A stretch of 64,000 bases of DNA, from assembly GCA_900074885.1 (NCBI GenBank), contig FJUW01000012.1, positions 186,001-250,000 of the forward strand. Direction: 5' to 3'. The position numbers and the translations under genes are program-made. The notes below the pieces were generated by a model, which saw only the letters and a program-made list of their open reading frames with translations, was not told the origin of the DNA and searched no databases. Shown piece by piece: positions 36,178 to 49,868 of the stretch; positions within the stretch are counted from its first letter, which is position 1, and each line of letters opens with the position of its first letter. The stretch comes from Rhynchosporium graminicola. Taxonomy: Eukaryota; Ascomycota; Leotiomycetes; Helotiales; Ploettnerulaceae.

Positions 36178-39100
36178 GGTGGATTAAATCGTTCGTAATA
36201 GTAATTTCTGAGTAGCTGCCGACGAAAGGGAAATAGATACAGGATAATTCAGAAAAGGGGCGAGTGGTTTGTTTCGTATAATGAGTGCGTCGATAGATGC
36301 CTATATGTAGGCAGCTGAGAAGTCTGAGCGGGCTGGGCTTAGCTGGGTCGACTGCCGCGCTCGGATCGGATTTGTTGTGTCCGGCGTGTGTTGGCTGCCG
36401 GGTAGGGTTGAGTTATTTGTGTTTGCTTGTTGATCGGGCGTAGTTCAGTAGTTTAGATCGTCGGAATTTTTGAAAAAGGAAATGAGGGCAAAGACGATAT
36501 GTTATATCTCCAGCGTCAGCAAGTCATGTCAACAGATCCCTGTGTGATAACCATGCCTACCCCTGTCATGTCATGATCGCTCTGTGTAAACTCCACCGCT
36601 TTTTCGCTTTCCATTGCTCCTCTCGGCTTACTGCCTCCCGACTCTTTCCCTGTATCCGATGTCAAATTGTATGATGACAGCCTCGTGGTGGAGCGGTGGG
36701 TTCCGGGGATATCAAGGGCGCGAATCAAAAGCCCGAGACGGCTCTCAGCACGGCGATCACGCTTGGGACGCATGTGCCGACCGTGTCGCGAACCATTCGC
36801 AATTAACTCCTATCCTCGAAATCTTACCGGTACTGTGTGGGCTGAGTCAAGAGTTCAGATCACAATCGTTCAATCTCGGTTGCAACTGAACTCTATTACT
36901 ACTACAGTTGCTACTGTGTGGTGTGGTGAAGAATCGGCACTCGCGCTTCCTTCTTAATGCTTATAATTCTACTTGTAACACAAGACTGCGATACGTACTT
37001 CCGTACTTCGGCTGCTTCAAAAAGAGCTCGTCCGAGATTGTGGTTCTTTTCGTCGGACAAGGGATTTATTTGAGGTTGTTAGAATTCGAGCATGTGAATC
37101 GTGTGACTGGCTATTGCGTCTGAGCACGAATCGATATGCCGCACTTAAACCTTGTGATGGTGCAAGCATCGCGCCTGAAAGTCTGCTCTCAACCTTGACA
37201 CGACCAGTTTACGTGGTGAGCAGTCATAATTATTGTTTATGTTTATTGTTATGCGCCCTTTACGGTCGCAGCTGATGATGCAACGGCCTCAGCTGGTGGT
37301 TGTGTAGTTGTGATCAGCTGATTGCTGGCTTGCAAGACTTGTACAGGATGAGTTGTAAATGTCCGATGCTGAGATAAGATGAGGCAGTAGTTGGTGTTGG
37401 ATTCCTGCTTTCGAAGATCCAATACTGGTATTGCTGTCAGCCTGCAAAGTCAGCAAGTATCTTACTCAACCCCACTATCCGATGCCACTGCACATCTTTC
37501 TCATTCCGCTGAGACTCGCAGTCATATGGCAACATGGAAGTCTTGGTAAAGCAGGTTCTTGACTTGATCTGATGCATTCTGATCATATCCAACGAAAGCT
37601 ATATCCCTGTTTTCAAATAAGTTTTCACATGTAAAAGAGCAAGCAAGTTCGTCACATGTCATCGAGGGGTCATGCCGTGATTTTGCGGGGTAATATACGC
37701 ATGCATTGTGAGATGAGATACATGAATCTATAAGGTACTGCCAGTGCGAAGCGACGACGAATTCAGGTGTCACCGAATATCATATCCTGATTACGTCTCC
37801 TGAATACATGAGCATGCGGAGCTTTGGGGGCTTCAAGCCAAAAGTCAAGCTCTGCTCAAGCGGAGGTTTTGCACCGCCGCTATTTCATATCGGTACTTAC
37901 CTGGCATTCCGCTCGAACGGACCCCAATCAGAACAGCACGACAATCGTGGCTCGTTATCAACACGCTACCAACTGCTGCTAGGGCTGCTTGTCAAATACT
38001 TGCGCTCATGAAACATGCTAAAAACTGCTAAGCTATTACAGGTAGCTGTGGCACCACTGGTTGACAATTTGATTATTAGCCAACTAGTTACACCTGCTAT
38101 TAGATTAGATTGACTATTCCAACCACGTTGCGGCATGAGATTTGGACGGTCAAGAAATACTAGGATTATTATTTCATAAAGATTCACTCCACAAGCAAAT
38201 GTCATCACAGAATTACAAAGGATTATAACATTCATCAATTATTGCTTGCGTAACACCTGGCACTCAATTTGAATCTCGCAAAGTATATGCATTGGGTCCG
38301 GTCGTTGATCCCGTATTGTGTTATCGGTGTAGATAAGTTCAGAAGCATCCATAGCATACCTAGCTCCCGGTTTACGATTTTATCCGCACACCAAAACCGG
38401 GAACTGTAGGAGTGTAGTAACAATTCAATTATCAAAATTCGAGTCAGTATCCTTTATATCAGGCGATAGACGCTTCTGAAGAGCACTTGAGTAAAGTCCT
38501 CGGTATTTTTTATCCGCTGCTTTTCTCATATCGCCTGCAAGAAGGGGTCTATTGACGACTTTTGTCACTAGTGCGTCAAAACTGGACGACTTAGTCACGT
38601 GCTAAGATCTGCCAATATTCACCAGAAATCTGGGGAGCTGGACTTAACAATTCACTACTACAACTTTCACGTAGGTATCAATTCTTTTTCCTTGAAAGAT
38701 AGGCTCGCAAAGTCCACAATTCTATGGTGATTGTTCGAGTTTCTGAGATCACGTGCCCACTCATCAACTCAAACAGCCTCTTATTCACGCCCGTGCGTGC
38801 CGCACGCTCCTGCTCCCCAAACAAGCTGCCACCATAGGGCTGCATTCTCTATCGAGTTGCTTCTTCTCAAACGCCCCCAAAACCAAAGTATCACGGTGCA
38901 ACCTTCTGGAGTAGTCTTGGAAAATAGATAAAATTCTAGCTGCTGGGCAAATGGCGATGCAACGTGGCTTGGACAGAAGCTCGACTTTGGATTTAAAGAC
39001 GCAAGAGCTGGTCAGTTCTTCGCAACTGGTGATACGTATTCTGTTGTCTACCTTTCTAATGGAGCTGTGTTACATGTCACTAATCGATGTTAAAGGGCTT

Positions 39101-39823
39101 CGATGGCTTAGACTTGTGATAGCTTTCTAACTTTCATCTGATCTACTATGCGTTTACATATCTCCTCTTCCTACCATAGGTCGGACTGTCTTCCGTAGAA
39201 GTTTCCAGATCCCCGAATTTCAAGCAGTTTGAGGAATGTCCAAGCTGTGGGTGGTTGCTCCCAGGATACTCCCCTGATCCACGGCATGTCGCCGAAAACC
39301 CCAGAAGTAGAGTACGACTCGTGGACATATCCAGAATCCACAACCAGCAATCAGGACGTTTCACAATGGAGGTCTCTTTCGCCGTTGGCTTCGGATGTAA
39401 ACAATGCGCATGCGCTTACTCGTAGTGGGAATTCGTTGCGAGTCGCTTGGAGACAATATCTCTCGCTTATGAAGAGACACCAACCAGCGACCAGCTTCAT
39501 GAGCATAATCCCACCTACTATGCTCAAATCCTTATAAAGTTCTGCGAACAGAGTTTGACCGAATCGTAGGCCATGGCACTAGAAACAGTATCTGAATCGT
39601 AACCGAGGGTTCGTAAGTCTGTCTTCACTACAAATCTTTAACAGATCAGACGAAATAGGCTTCTTGGCCAGTATATGTTAAAGACTATCCCCAGAAGCTC
39701 CAGAACCCCGTTTTTCTCCTTGTGTACTGCCATATGGCGTCTCACGAAGGTCATAGCTTTCTTTTTGCTTCACATTTTGATTACAGCTTCACGGAACTAT
39801 GAGTGCTCCAGATTGAAGCGAAG
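36178..39823. other. Intergenic (3.6 kb)
   Basis: No complete gene was found. A coding-like fragment with no start (about 38948-39094) and an open frame at 39229-39537 are described under findings. The last few hundred bases should be the promoter of the receptor gene. Confidence 0.45.
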
Positions 39824-41712
39824 ATGAAGAAGGCGTTTATCGCTATCTTGTTCCTGGCTGCGGTGCCGCCGTTTACGCTGGCCGTAAAGACCGGGACAGA
39901 AGCAGTCGCTTTGTTGAAACAGCTACCTCCCTGTGCGGTGAGTGATTCTTCGCTCTACTCCACCATGGTAATTCTCGTCGCTGATCTTGGTGTTGATTAG
40001 CTTACATGTCTCGCCACCTCTGTTGCGAAATCGACATGCTCACCAACTGATACCGCATGCGTTTGCTCGAATGCCCCTTTGAATGCTGTGATCCGAACTT
40101 GTGTCCAGTCCTCGTGTAAAATCAAGGCGGCTCTCAGTATGGTATTCGCCGGCTTTGGACTCCTCTGTCTAACTTGATGCAGAAACCTTGAATGTCACAC
40201 ATCACTTGTGCGAAGATCCGATCAGGGACGCTAGGAATTACTACAATACAGTGAGCGACGTGTTTGGGATCCTCTCTGGGATAGCAGTGCTTTTGCGCTT
40301 GTATTCTAGATGGATATCTGCCCAGCATTTCTGGTACGATGAGTACGTTCTACCTTTCAATTTGGAGCATTTCATTCGATCAACATGTGGTGCCGTTCAT
40401 TCCTCCTTTCGTAGCCAAAAGTACTCATCGCGTGGCTATTATTTAACTTTCAATACAAATGCTGACTTACACTTTTAGTTATATCATCGCTTTTGCAATA
40501 GTCAGTGGCCAAGACTCAACGTGTCACAAAAAGCTGATTCGACTTAGGCAATCGGCATCCCGGGCACCGTGATGAATGTCAAAGGATGTAAGAGAGCCCC
40601 TTCGCAGTATCCCATGGCAGCTAATAACAAGCTTAAAGTAACATATAACGGTCTCGGCCTCGACATATGGCAGGTGGGATATAAACAGATTACTGACTTC
40701 ATCCACGTACACCCCCCGCTCATCTTTTTTGTGGTTGTCTAACAAGCTACAGGTGTTCTTCGCCATGGAACTTCTCTACTTCACGGAATTAGGCATGGTC
40801 AAAATGTCCATCCTGTTCTTCTACCTTCGCCTATTCCCAAGTCCCACTTTTCGCAGATGGGTTGGGGGAACCGCAATACTCAATGGGATTTTCACATTTG
40901 TGTTCGTTACCATCGGACTGTTCTCATGTGCGCCCCTGAGCTTTTATTGGAAGAGATGGGATGGTGAACATAAAGGCAAGTGTTTAAATATCAATGCTCT
41001 GGGGTGGTCGCATGCTGCTGTCAGTATCGCTTTTGACATCTGGATGCTGGCTTTGCCAATGTTTCAGTTGCGAGGTTTGAAGCTGCATTGGAAGAAGAAA
41101 ATTGGTGTTGCGTCTATGTTCGGTGTTGGAGCTTTGTGAGTCTTCTTCTCCACTTCTAGATACGCTTACGTTTACCTGACCGTTCCAGCGTCACGCTTGT
41201 TAGTATACTTCGTTTGCGGACCCTCGTCAAGTTCGCAGTCTCGCAAAACCCAACATGTAAGCCTCATCTTATCCACGCTGCCCTGACCACTCAAGGAAGC
41301 CATAATCTGACCTAAAATAGGGGATTACACAGCCGTAGGTGCTTGGTCTACAGTCGAGATCAACACGGCTATTATATGTGCCTGTATGCCTAACTTGCGT
41401 CTACTCCTTGTCCACTACTTTCCTCGCTTCATGGAATCCTCGAGATCTCCCTCGTATGCGATAAGTAAAAACCGCAATGAGGGAAATCGCGCGGTCCCAG
41501 GCGACATCTCGACTGATAGAAGCATTGAAGGGAGCAACAATGGGAGCTTTCGAACCGCAGATTTCTCTTCGGAAGCTTCCGATGATTCGAACGAGAAAAA
41601 GACCAGCTTGGGAGAGCTACCACGAGTGGAGAGTAGAAAATATGATGACAATTTGGAGTACAGTGTGGAGCCTGATCATGAGAGAAAACATGAAACTGGA
41701 AATTGGATTTGA
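39824..41712 (+). CDS. CFEM-domain Pth11-like membrane receptor
   Basis: Nine exons: 39824-39937, 40001-40136, 40183-40342, 40479-40500, 40548-40587, 40639-40706, 40753-41135, 41189-41256 and 41321-41712, giving 460 aa. A signal peptide ([20 protein letters not shown]) leads to an extracellular CFEM domain with eight Cys (PPC, LTC, STC, TACVC, RTC, SSC, HLC). About seven membrane helices follow, with [66 protein letters not shown] and a final helix before [13 protein letters not shown]. This is the Pth11 family of G-protein-coupled-receptor-like proteins; the founding member senses host surfaces in a rice pathogen. The cytosolic tail is Ser/Glu-rich. Very short exons 4 and 5 (22 and 40 nt) are supported by frame and motif. 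The ligand is unknown. Confidence 0.9.
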
Positions 41713-42260
41713 GTTTTATGAGGCGGTCATTTACTGCGTTACAGTTTTGTACGTTCCAGCGTCTTTGGACGCCTTGTATTTTTCACGAGAAGATGGCTTG
41801 AGAGGCTTTATTTGGACTACATGGTTGACAGTTGTCCATCGTCCTTGCCAACTTATGCAAAAGTGGGCAGGGAGCAGTGATAGATCGGGTAGAAATTGAG
41901 CTTCATAAATTAAATCCTACTCTACTTTCCGAAAATCGCCTCTGAACTCATTCCTCAACCCCTTGGATTTTAAGTGGGGCTCTTCTTCCTTTTCCAAGAA
42001 TCTTTCAAACTTCAATTTCGCCGAAAATTTCCTCCTGCGCCTCCCCAGAAAACACCACCACCTTCTCCAACAAACCTTTACAACTTCGGAAACTGCACGT
42101 CTTGCCTTCCCACCGCGCAAAAGATTGTCAGCCTTTTACCTCTCTCTCAAAAATCGGGATCTCAACACCTCTCTTCCTCCTCTCCCATAACCACTTTCTT
42201 GGGAATAACAAACTCAGCACACCATTTTCCATAACTGTTCTCACGCATCTTTCATCCGAG
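41713..42260. promoter_or_regulatory. Pyrimidine-rich intergenic stretch, possible promoter
   Basis: 41920-42230 is strongly C/T-rich on the + strand, like promoters and leaders of fungal genes, and precedes the candidate short gene at 42261. Confidence 0.35.
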
Positions 42261-42638
42261 ATGAATGTATTATGGGTGAAGCGGCCAGTGAGTCGTTCTG
42301 AGAGAAGGGTTTTGTGACTGTTGGGTGTGAGTTGCTGCATGGTCGCTTTTGGTAATTAGTATCGGTATTCAATCAACGGGTATTCGAAGGGGACTGAGGA
42401 TGGTGAAGATGGAGCGGATGATCCTGTACCAACTGGTATTGAGGGACCTCGAATTCCTGCTCTTGCGAAGCGTGGCCTTAGCTTTGGTCACCTGTATCAT
42501 TATTGCCATTTTCATCATTTCCAATTCTCTCTGCTAGTCCTTTTTCTCGAATACGATCAATATGTTCTCTTCTCATGGCTCATCAGCATTGTGATATTAT
42601 CCGCCGTCGAGCCTGGACTATCACCAGAGATATTTTAA
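42261..42638 (+). CDS. Candidate short gene, unknown function
   Basis: Exon 42261-42287 begins with an ATG and ends at a good GTGAGT donor. A 72-nt intron ends in AATTAG, and the frame then stays open from 42360 to a stop at 42636-42638, giving 101 aa. The first part is polar and acidic (GYSKGTEDGEDGADDPVPTG), the second hydrophobic (YVLFSWLISIVILSAVEPG). A further optional intron (GTCACC at 42486 to CTGCTAG at 42537) would shorten it to 83 aa. No family was recognised. Support is limited to splice sites, the open frame and the C/T-rich stretch upstream. Confidence 0.3.
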
Positions 42639-45600
42639 TGACCCTTTATCTTCGTCGAGTAGAATCTTGGGATGAAGCAGTCCACGAGACGATGTCAATG
42701 TGAGAAAAGCCTGCCGAATTCATTGATATAGCGGATAACAGGAGAGGAGTCTGATACCTCTCCTGTATCTGTATCTGTGGCCAAAGGATGAATGGATTTG
42801 AGCGAATAGTGAAATTGGCAGTTGGACTTTGTCTTCTGTTCTCGCTTAGGTGTGGGAATAGAACAGAAGGCTCGTTGCTCTGGTATTTGTCTCGGTGATT
42901 TCAAGTTTTGATTAATTTGTGACCTTTTTACCTTCTAACAAAGTTAGCCCCATGCCATTTTTTGGGTGTAAGAAGCAGCTTCCAAGCATGTCGTCGGCTG
43001 CCTACATAAAGAAGATCTGGGGATATCGACCCCCTTTAACGTCGGTAGGCTATCACCCCAGATTCTTTCGAGTGGAACTTGCGACATCGGACCACTTCAT
43101 AGTGCACTGATATCAGAATATGATTGACTGCAAATTTTGCTGCGGATAAGGAGATATTACTCGTCGCCGAAAGACCAGCTCATGGTCCTCCACTAGAAAG
43201 CATCACGTGAATATGTACTGTTTCCATGAAACACAAAGTAATAAGGGTAACAGTTCAACCTCACGAAAACTGCTGCGAGCTACACGTTAGATGATTTCTG
43301 AAATTAAGGCTAAAACGTCCCTACCCTATTTTCTCTATGTATTCGAGCAAGGTGTAAATCTACCCGCTCCTGGGGCAATTCTCTCGCTTGCATGAGGAAA
43401 CAAGTAAACAACAGTTAATCGAGTCTCGACAATATTTGACAGACGCCCTTAATCTTACCGAAGACAGTATATCTGATATAAATAGGTCTTTTCGAACTTC
43501 GGCATAAAATTCATTTGTGATTATTGCTGCTAGTGGGCTACAATCGACTGCCATTAGCAATCGAGGCATGCCCATATCGTGGTCGATGAAGCTCGACGAA
43601 AGTCCCTTCCAATTATTCGTAATATGTTTTATGGTCTGATCTCACCAAAAGGACTACTGTAAATTTACTCGGAAAATATTCGAAGGTGACGAAAGTTTTA
43701 TTTACAAGACATTGGATATTCCGACATATCGGAAAACTGTTACTACACTTGATTCATTGACTTCTAGATTTGGAAAGTAATATTCCTGCTGTTCAGTGCA
43801 TACAATCCAAGATATCATTAAGTGAAATCTTCTTTTATGCGGAAATGCGAATGGTTCTGTGCTTCGCGACGACGACCACAAGAGCTTTATTTGTTCAGAA
43901 TTTCGATAACATAGAATCCAACCGAGCCCTTCCTGGTGCCTCTATCACATTTGCCCATCCTTTCGCCAGCCCATCACCCCGTATCCACTTAAAACAACTC
44001 GCTAAGTCCTAGAAATAGCGAAGTAAGCAAGAATCTACCACAACCGGGGCCGGTGAACGTCCCCGGTTGATGTGACACTCCCTTGGGTACCAACTGGAAT
44101 CACTAAACCTAACGCTGAGTTCCCGCCACTCAATGGTAGAGACCCCGCCTCCGAAGGCATTATAAGAGACGAGCCGAAAAACCTTCCTAAGAGTAGGTTT
44201 GTAAATTGGAACCTCACCCGCATCCGAGGGTGAGCTTCCGATTGAGTTTTTGCTTGTTTTTCTGTTTTTTTTTTCTTTCAGATTTTGATAGATTTTTTTC
44301 GAGAGAAAATCTAAGAAGTTTGAGTAGATGCGCTGTCCCTTTTAGTTACAGGTCATATTTTGAAACTTTTTGAAGAGCAGTTACAAGGTTTATGTTTTTT
44401 CCTTCTTCGCTTAAACATGCTATCAAAACAAACCACAAGCTGTACATTTACGAGCTAAAGGTTTCAAGGCCTGCAGTTAAAGAGCATGAACGACTTATTT
44501 TTTCCCTGTCTTCTTCTTATTGCCGCGTTAATAATATAAGTCTGCCTTCACAAGGAAGCGATAGTATTACTGCAGCCCTCTCTGATGTAACTAGGGGAAA
44601 TGGCCAAGGTAGATCAAGATGCGCAACTTGTAGCTAGATTTGAACTGCGTGCTGACATTTCCGTTCACGTGTTGGTTTCCATCAACGATTATTTCGTACA
44701 GGCGCAATGACCAAAAAATCTACGGTTTTGTATTGCCCGAAGGTTGTCGCTCAGGCCAGCTGATGTTGTGCGGCATGAATTGCAACTGTACGCCCGAGCC
44801 TAGGGATGGCTTTTCGACAGCCTCATTCAATGCCTGCGCCCGATGAATCTTACAGGGTTTATAGCCTACTTTTGCTCGCTCGTCAAACAAAAAGCAAGTA
44901 GGAGCAAAATTCCTCAATCACACCGTCTCTACATAACGGATTCATACGTTTCCGCCACGTCACTGACAACCGAGCGTTCTCCTCTTTGGCTTTGTCAAGA
45001 CTTCAATGTCTTCCCACAGCACCAATTGCTGGCAAAATTCGTAGGCAAGTATCTCGGAAATCTTCGATTCCATTGCCAAATCTGCCATAACGCCTTAGCC
45101 TCGTCGATTATCGGATCAAAAAACTATGCGCACCGTAGCTATTCATCCCAACGCCAACCCTCTGCGAGACACCAAGCCACTATCTCCCATCAGTCCCCCT
45201 TTCACCACAACATCCACGCCTCGAGAGCGCAGATTATCGTCCTCCGCAACACAGTATATTAGCAAATTTGCAGGGCGTGGTCACATGGATCCTGTGAATA
45301 TATCTCAGCCCGGAGTGAAAGTTGAATCTGCTCCCCTCGACACATATTTAATATGTAATTTCCAGGGCAGATTGGCATTAGAGTCAGAACAGTTGTGGGC
45401 CGGAGGTAGAAACTCACAGGATTAGAGACGCGCGTGACGATAAAGAGCGAATCAAGTTGAAGAGGGAAAATGCTTGGCTAGGTCAGGAATCTTGGATGCA
45501 AATGCAGATACAAGATGGAAATTGACTTGACGACAGGAGGATAGAGGAAGGATCTGCTTAGGATAAGATGAGGGTTCGGATATGCTTAGGAACATTCTTA

Positions 45601-46408
45601 GGAGAGTCTCTGCTGAGCGTGTTAGGCCTTGTGCATTTGCTTAAAGGGAAATGTATGAGTCCTCAAAATATGCTTCAAGTCCATTCTTCAAGGAGATGTG
45701 TTGGTTAATGGAGCGATAAGATCATATTGACGTCGTGAGAATACTTCAAGGTAATAATAGCTACTCAAAATGACATCCACATAACAGCTGTTTCAATCTT
45801 TGGAATGATTTAAGCAGACTACTAGTTCGCGAGATGACCTGTAGGATATTGTAATGAAAGAGATAGCGGAGAAGCTGAATCGATCAGCTGGGTCGCCCCA
45901 CACCCGCGTCGGCATCTTCCAATGATTTTATACTGCTCGTCACTCTCCTAATCAACCACTACAGAGCTCTAACTTCACATCCATAGACCAGAACATGAGA
46001 GACTTCAATTCGGCATATTTCTGGAGCCTTCGAAATCAAGAATCTGAACATCCGCACATAGACAATGGTATATCTTACACCATAGCAAACACTACCATTC
46101 AGGATGGCAGTACGAATTGATGGATCGACGGTGAGAGGCGGGACTCTGGGTACTTACATTATAATCGCTGACTATCCCTTGCCGTTCCGTCCTTTGCGGA
46201 TATGCGGTTACAAATTGGAAAGCAGGTCAGTAAACATTTCTTGGAATTATTGGGACGATGAACCAATAGCCATTTCCCGAGGCTCGACGCTTATCCCCGA
46301 GCCAAACAGACGTCATCAAAGCAACGAAATATAAGCAAGCTACATTCCCTTATCTTAATACTTGACATTATGAATCAGAAACCTGATTCAAGCCATAGTC
46401 CTTACAAC
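42639..46408. other. Intergenic (3.8 kb)
   Basis: No supported gene. 44025-44240 is more GC-rich than its surroundings but shows no coding or RNA-gene signature that I recognise. Frames at 44843-45262 and 45126-45425 lack family motifs. The end holds the promoter of the third SDR. Confidence 0.45.
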
Positions 46409-47529
46409 ATGTCATCAATTGATGCTGCTACTCTTTTCTCGGTCCAGGGCCTGGTGGCCGCGATTACAGGCGGTGGAAGTGGAATTGGGCTTATGATGGC
46501 ACTGGCTCTCGAGGCAAATGGAGCGACAGTATACATCATCGGCCGACGACTCGAAAGTCTCGAAAAAGCCGCCTCACAAGGCGTACGTAACCTTTTCTCT
46601 TTCTCATTACAGATACCACTACCTCGGAAGAGTCAGAAAATTAATTCGGAATAGAAACACGGCAACATCATTCCGATGCAAGGCGATGTAACCAAGAAGG
46701 AAGACCTTTCCTCAATCGCGGACAAGATCGCCAAGAGATCGGGGTATCTCAATGTCTTGATAGCCAATTCCGGAATTTCAGGTCCCGTGGCCAAGTCTCT
46801 CCCGAAAGATGCTTCACTTTCCGAATGGCGAGACAATTTGTGGTCAACCGAGCCACAGGAGTTCGACCAAACCTTCAGCGTGAACACGTCTGCAGTCTGG
46901 TTCTCGGTGTTGGCGTTCTTGCCACTGTTGAAAGAGGGAAACAAGAAAGGTAATGTCGAGCAGAAGAGTCAGGTTATTGCGACGTCGAGTATTGGAGGGT
47001 TCAATCGTGTGCCGCTTGCTGGTTTCGCGTATTCTGCTTCTAAGGCTGCTACGACATTCATGATGAAGCAGTTTGCGACTGCTTTGGTACCATATGATGT
47101 ATGTGTCTTGTCTCTTTATAGCTTCTCGAAATACTCTCGTCCAAGTGCAGCGACATAACCTAGAAGCCATTTTGATGATAAGTAAATGCTGCTGACATTA
47201 CCATAGATCCGCAGCAATGTTATCGCACCAGGCCGTTAGTTTTTCTTTTTACTTCTCTTTTGCCCGTTTACTCCTTTCTTGCATTTAATATACTACTCTC
47301 CATACTCACAAAAACAGTCTATCCGTCAGAAATGGCAGACGAGCTCATCGCGAAAATGGAGAAGTCAACCGGTCTTCTCAAGTCCTTCCTACCAGCCGAG
47401 CGAACAGGCACGATCGAGGATATGGCTGGTGCGATTTTGTACCTGACGTCGAGAGCCGGAGGATATCTGAATGGAAATGTTATCGTGACTGATGGTGGGA
47501 GATTGAGTGTTCTGCCTTCTTCGTATTAG
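46409..47529 (+). CDS. Short-chain dehydrogenase/reductase
   Basis: Four exons, 46409-46582, 46655-47098, 47207-47234 and 47318-47529, give 285 aa. AAITGGGSGIGLMMALAL is the cofactor site, GDVTKKEDL binds the adenine side, and IANSGISGP corresponds to NNAG. The catalytic residues are the Ser in ATSSIGG and the Tyr/Lys of YSASKAA; IRSNVIAPGLYPSEM comes from the spliced 28-nt exon 3, and VIVTDGGRLS closes the fold. It is a classical NAD(P)-dependent SDR similar to gluconate 5-dehydrogenase-like proteins; the substrate is unknown. An in-frame ATG at 46370 would add 13 residues; 46409 has the better context and fits the usual family start. No linked gene suggests a pathway. Confidence 0.9.
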
Positions 47530-49868
47530 AGGACTACTGGATGGGTTTTGTTTCGTTGGGAAACGAACATGTATTCCTCCTGTCTTCTGGATGTTGTTGT
47601 AGAAGCAAATTGGAAATCTTCATTTCAGAAACTGGGATCAGAGCCATGATCAAAGGTAAGACTTCTCGAACTTACAGATTTTTCTTGTATCGAATCTCAA
47701 TCGATATTATCATCTTGGCTTTGAGAAACAAGACCGGGTTTTAGATGTTGCTTCTCTAGAGCGGCTACTGATGTTTATCTAGCATCATTCTTTGACTGAG
47801 ATCTTTCCGGACTCTTGGTCGAACATGGCTTTTACGGTATTCTTCATATCCTGGAGGATTTCCTAAGATAAGGCTTTAAGCTTTTGATTCGTAACTTAAT
47901 CTTAGGGATATAAAGACCTCTTGATCACGAATAAGCTAGCTTTGCAACCCAATCTGTGAGCAAGAAACAGGGAGTCCCATATACACAAGTTCGAGAGAAC
48001 GCTAGTCGTCCCACCAACTGCGTGAACCATCTCCCAGGTATTCTGGGCGAGATAGTCATTGTACGACACGTATATTCAGACCTAATAAATTTCGTAATCT
48101 CAGACAATGAACAGCGGTACGTCTCGCAGTATTACTGAACACCTCGAGAACGACGACCGAGAGAACCTACATAATATTTTCGGGGATATTATCATTAACA
48201 CCGGCATAAACACACTATAATTCCCAGAAGAAATCAAGAGATGTGCAGAACAATCCTGCATGAATTGACTCGTACCAAATATTCGGAAGTCTCGATTGAC
48301 TTTACCGCTTCAAGCACATCATGCGAGATCAAGCATAGCATAAATCAGGCTTCCCTCCCACACCAGCGGATATTATTCGCATCTGTCTTCACCCATGAAG
48401 TCAAGCTTTATCTCACAACGGCTGTCATCCAGTCAAATAATCCGAAGTATGAAACTTGTCGCTTTGCTCGGCTGTGGACGAACGTGTCCATGTCATGTAG
48501 GTTCATCCGCTTTGCTGTCGGGAAGTCCTGTGAGAAAGTGCACATGCCTCTTAGTGAGACAGGTCTAATGGTTGCGAAGCTCATCCTAGATGTATACTCA
48601 CCGGATAATAAGGGTTCAACAACTTCCGAATTTCTTGCCAATTGCGCTGGCATGTCACTAGAAGAATGACCGGTAATAACATCTCTCTTTATTCCCGCTT
48701 TTATCACCATGTTCTTTCAAGAATATCTACGTAAAGATTGTATGAATCAGATCCGACAATTCCCTGTAACCCAAAATATCAATCAGTATCTCCTTGGCAT
48801 AAAACGTAAACAAAGCTACCCCGCCAAGCCCACGCCCCCAGCACGGCAGCTCTCCTCTCCGCGTTGATATTCCCTTACGCCAAGACCACATCAGCAATCA
48901 TCCGATCGTACAGTGTCTTCCTCATAATGCGCCTGAGATTGCCTATCACTCACAAATTTTCTTTCCAGTAAGAACAGAGACACCACAGCCCTGCGCGGAT
49001 AAAAGGCCCTCCGAGACAGACGATCAAGCTTGCCGAGCTCGCTTAACCCCTGGAATACTCCTACGCCCCAGGTGCTGGGCGAAGCTTGACTGCACTTTAC
49101 CTATACAATGCCGGCTTGGAACGATGCGTATTGTGACTGCCAGACTTAAGAGTGGTCTTGGCTGAGGTGTGTGATGGTAGGGCATTGTGCATGGTGAGTG
49201 TGTGAGAGTTTCGGGACTGGGGAGAAGGGGTGATTTGTCTGATGTTGTGACGGCAGTGGCAGCTGTCAGTCTGCCTGGCACTGGTTACCTGATGGCTGAG
49301 CGGCTGTTTGAAGATGGGAGGATGGATGTCTCGACGGTTTGTGTTCGTCTCATACAAGCTTACCTTGTCAGATGGTCAGTTGTTGACGATGACTTGATAC
49401 CGGATGAAAGATATGGACGTGGGTAGTTGAGTTAGAGTTGAGATTAGAGTTGGCTGGGCTGGGCTGGGCTGTCATGGAGTGAGCTTCTCCATTGTCCCGC
49501 GCCCACGAGGAACCCACGAAGACAAGCAGTGCAAGGGATCCAAGGTTAGAGAACGGATCAGATGGAGGAAGCGTTCACATCCGAACTTCATATCGTGAAG
49601 TCTGGTAAGCAAGCACGGCCTCATACGGTCAGGACCCCAGACTTCCAATGGAATCGCGAGTATAAGGGCTGCAATATGCCTCTCTGTTCCAATCTTTCTC
49701 TCTCCTCATCCACAGTCTCTTCTTGCAGCCTCATCTACACTTTTATTACTTTCACTACAATCATTTTTCATCTCTTCAGCTGGCCTGTCGTTCATTAATT
49801 TAATTTTATTAATTCTTATTCCATAACTCTCTCTCAAGCAACCCAATCAACCCTTCAAATCAATCAAC
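47530..49868. other. Intergenic (2.3 kb)
   Basis: No supported gene. A 142-codon frame at 48241-48669 has no motif. A minus-strand stretch near 48790-48930 reads like coding sequence broken by a stop (RKTLYDRMIADVVLA, stop, GNINAERRAAVLGAW), but I cannot name a family. 49650-49860 is C/T-rich, consistent with the promoter and leader of the secreted protein gene. Confidence 0.45.

Noticed and set aside
44025..44240. GC-richer patch suspected as a structural RNA
   Set aside because: No tRNA cloverleaf, 5S rRNA or snoRNA box pattern could be traced in it.
48241..48669. 142-codon + strand frame
   Set aside because: No recognisable family, no supporting context, and a competing frame on the other strand.
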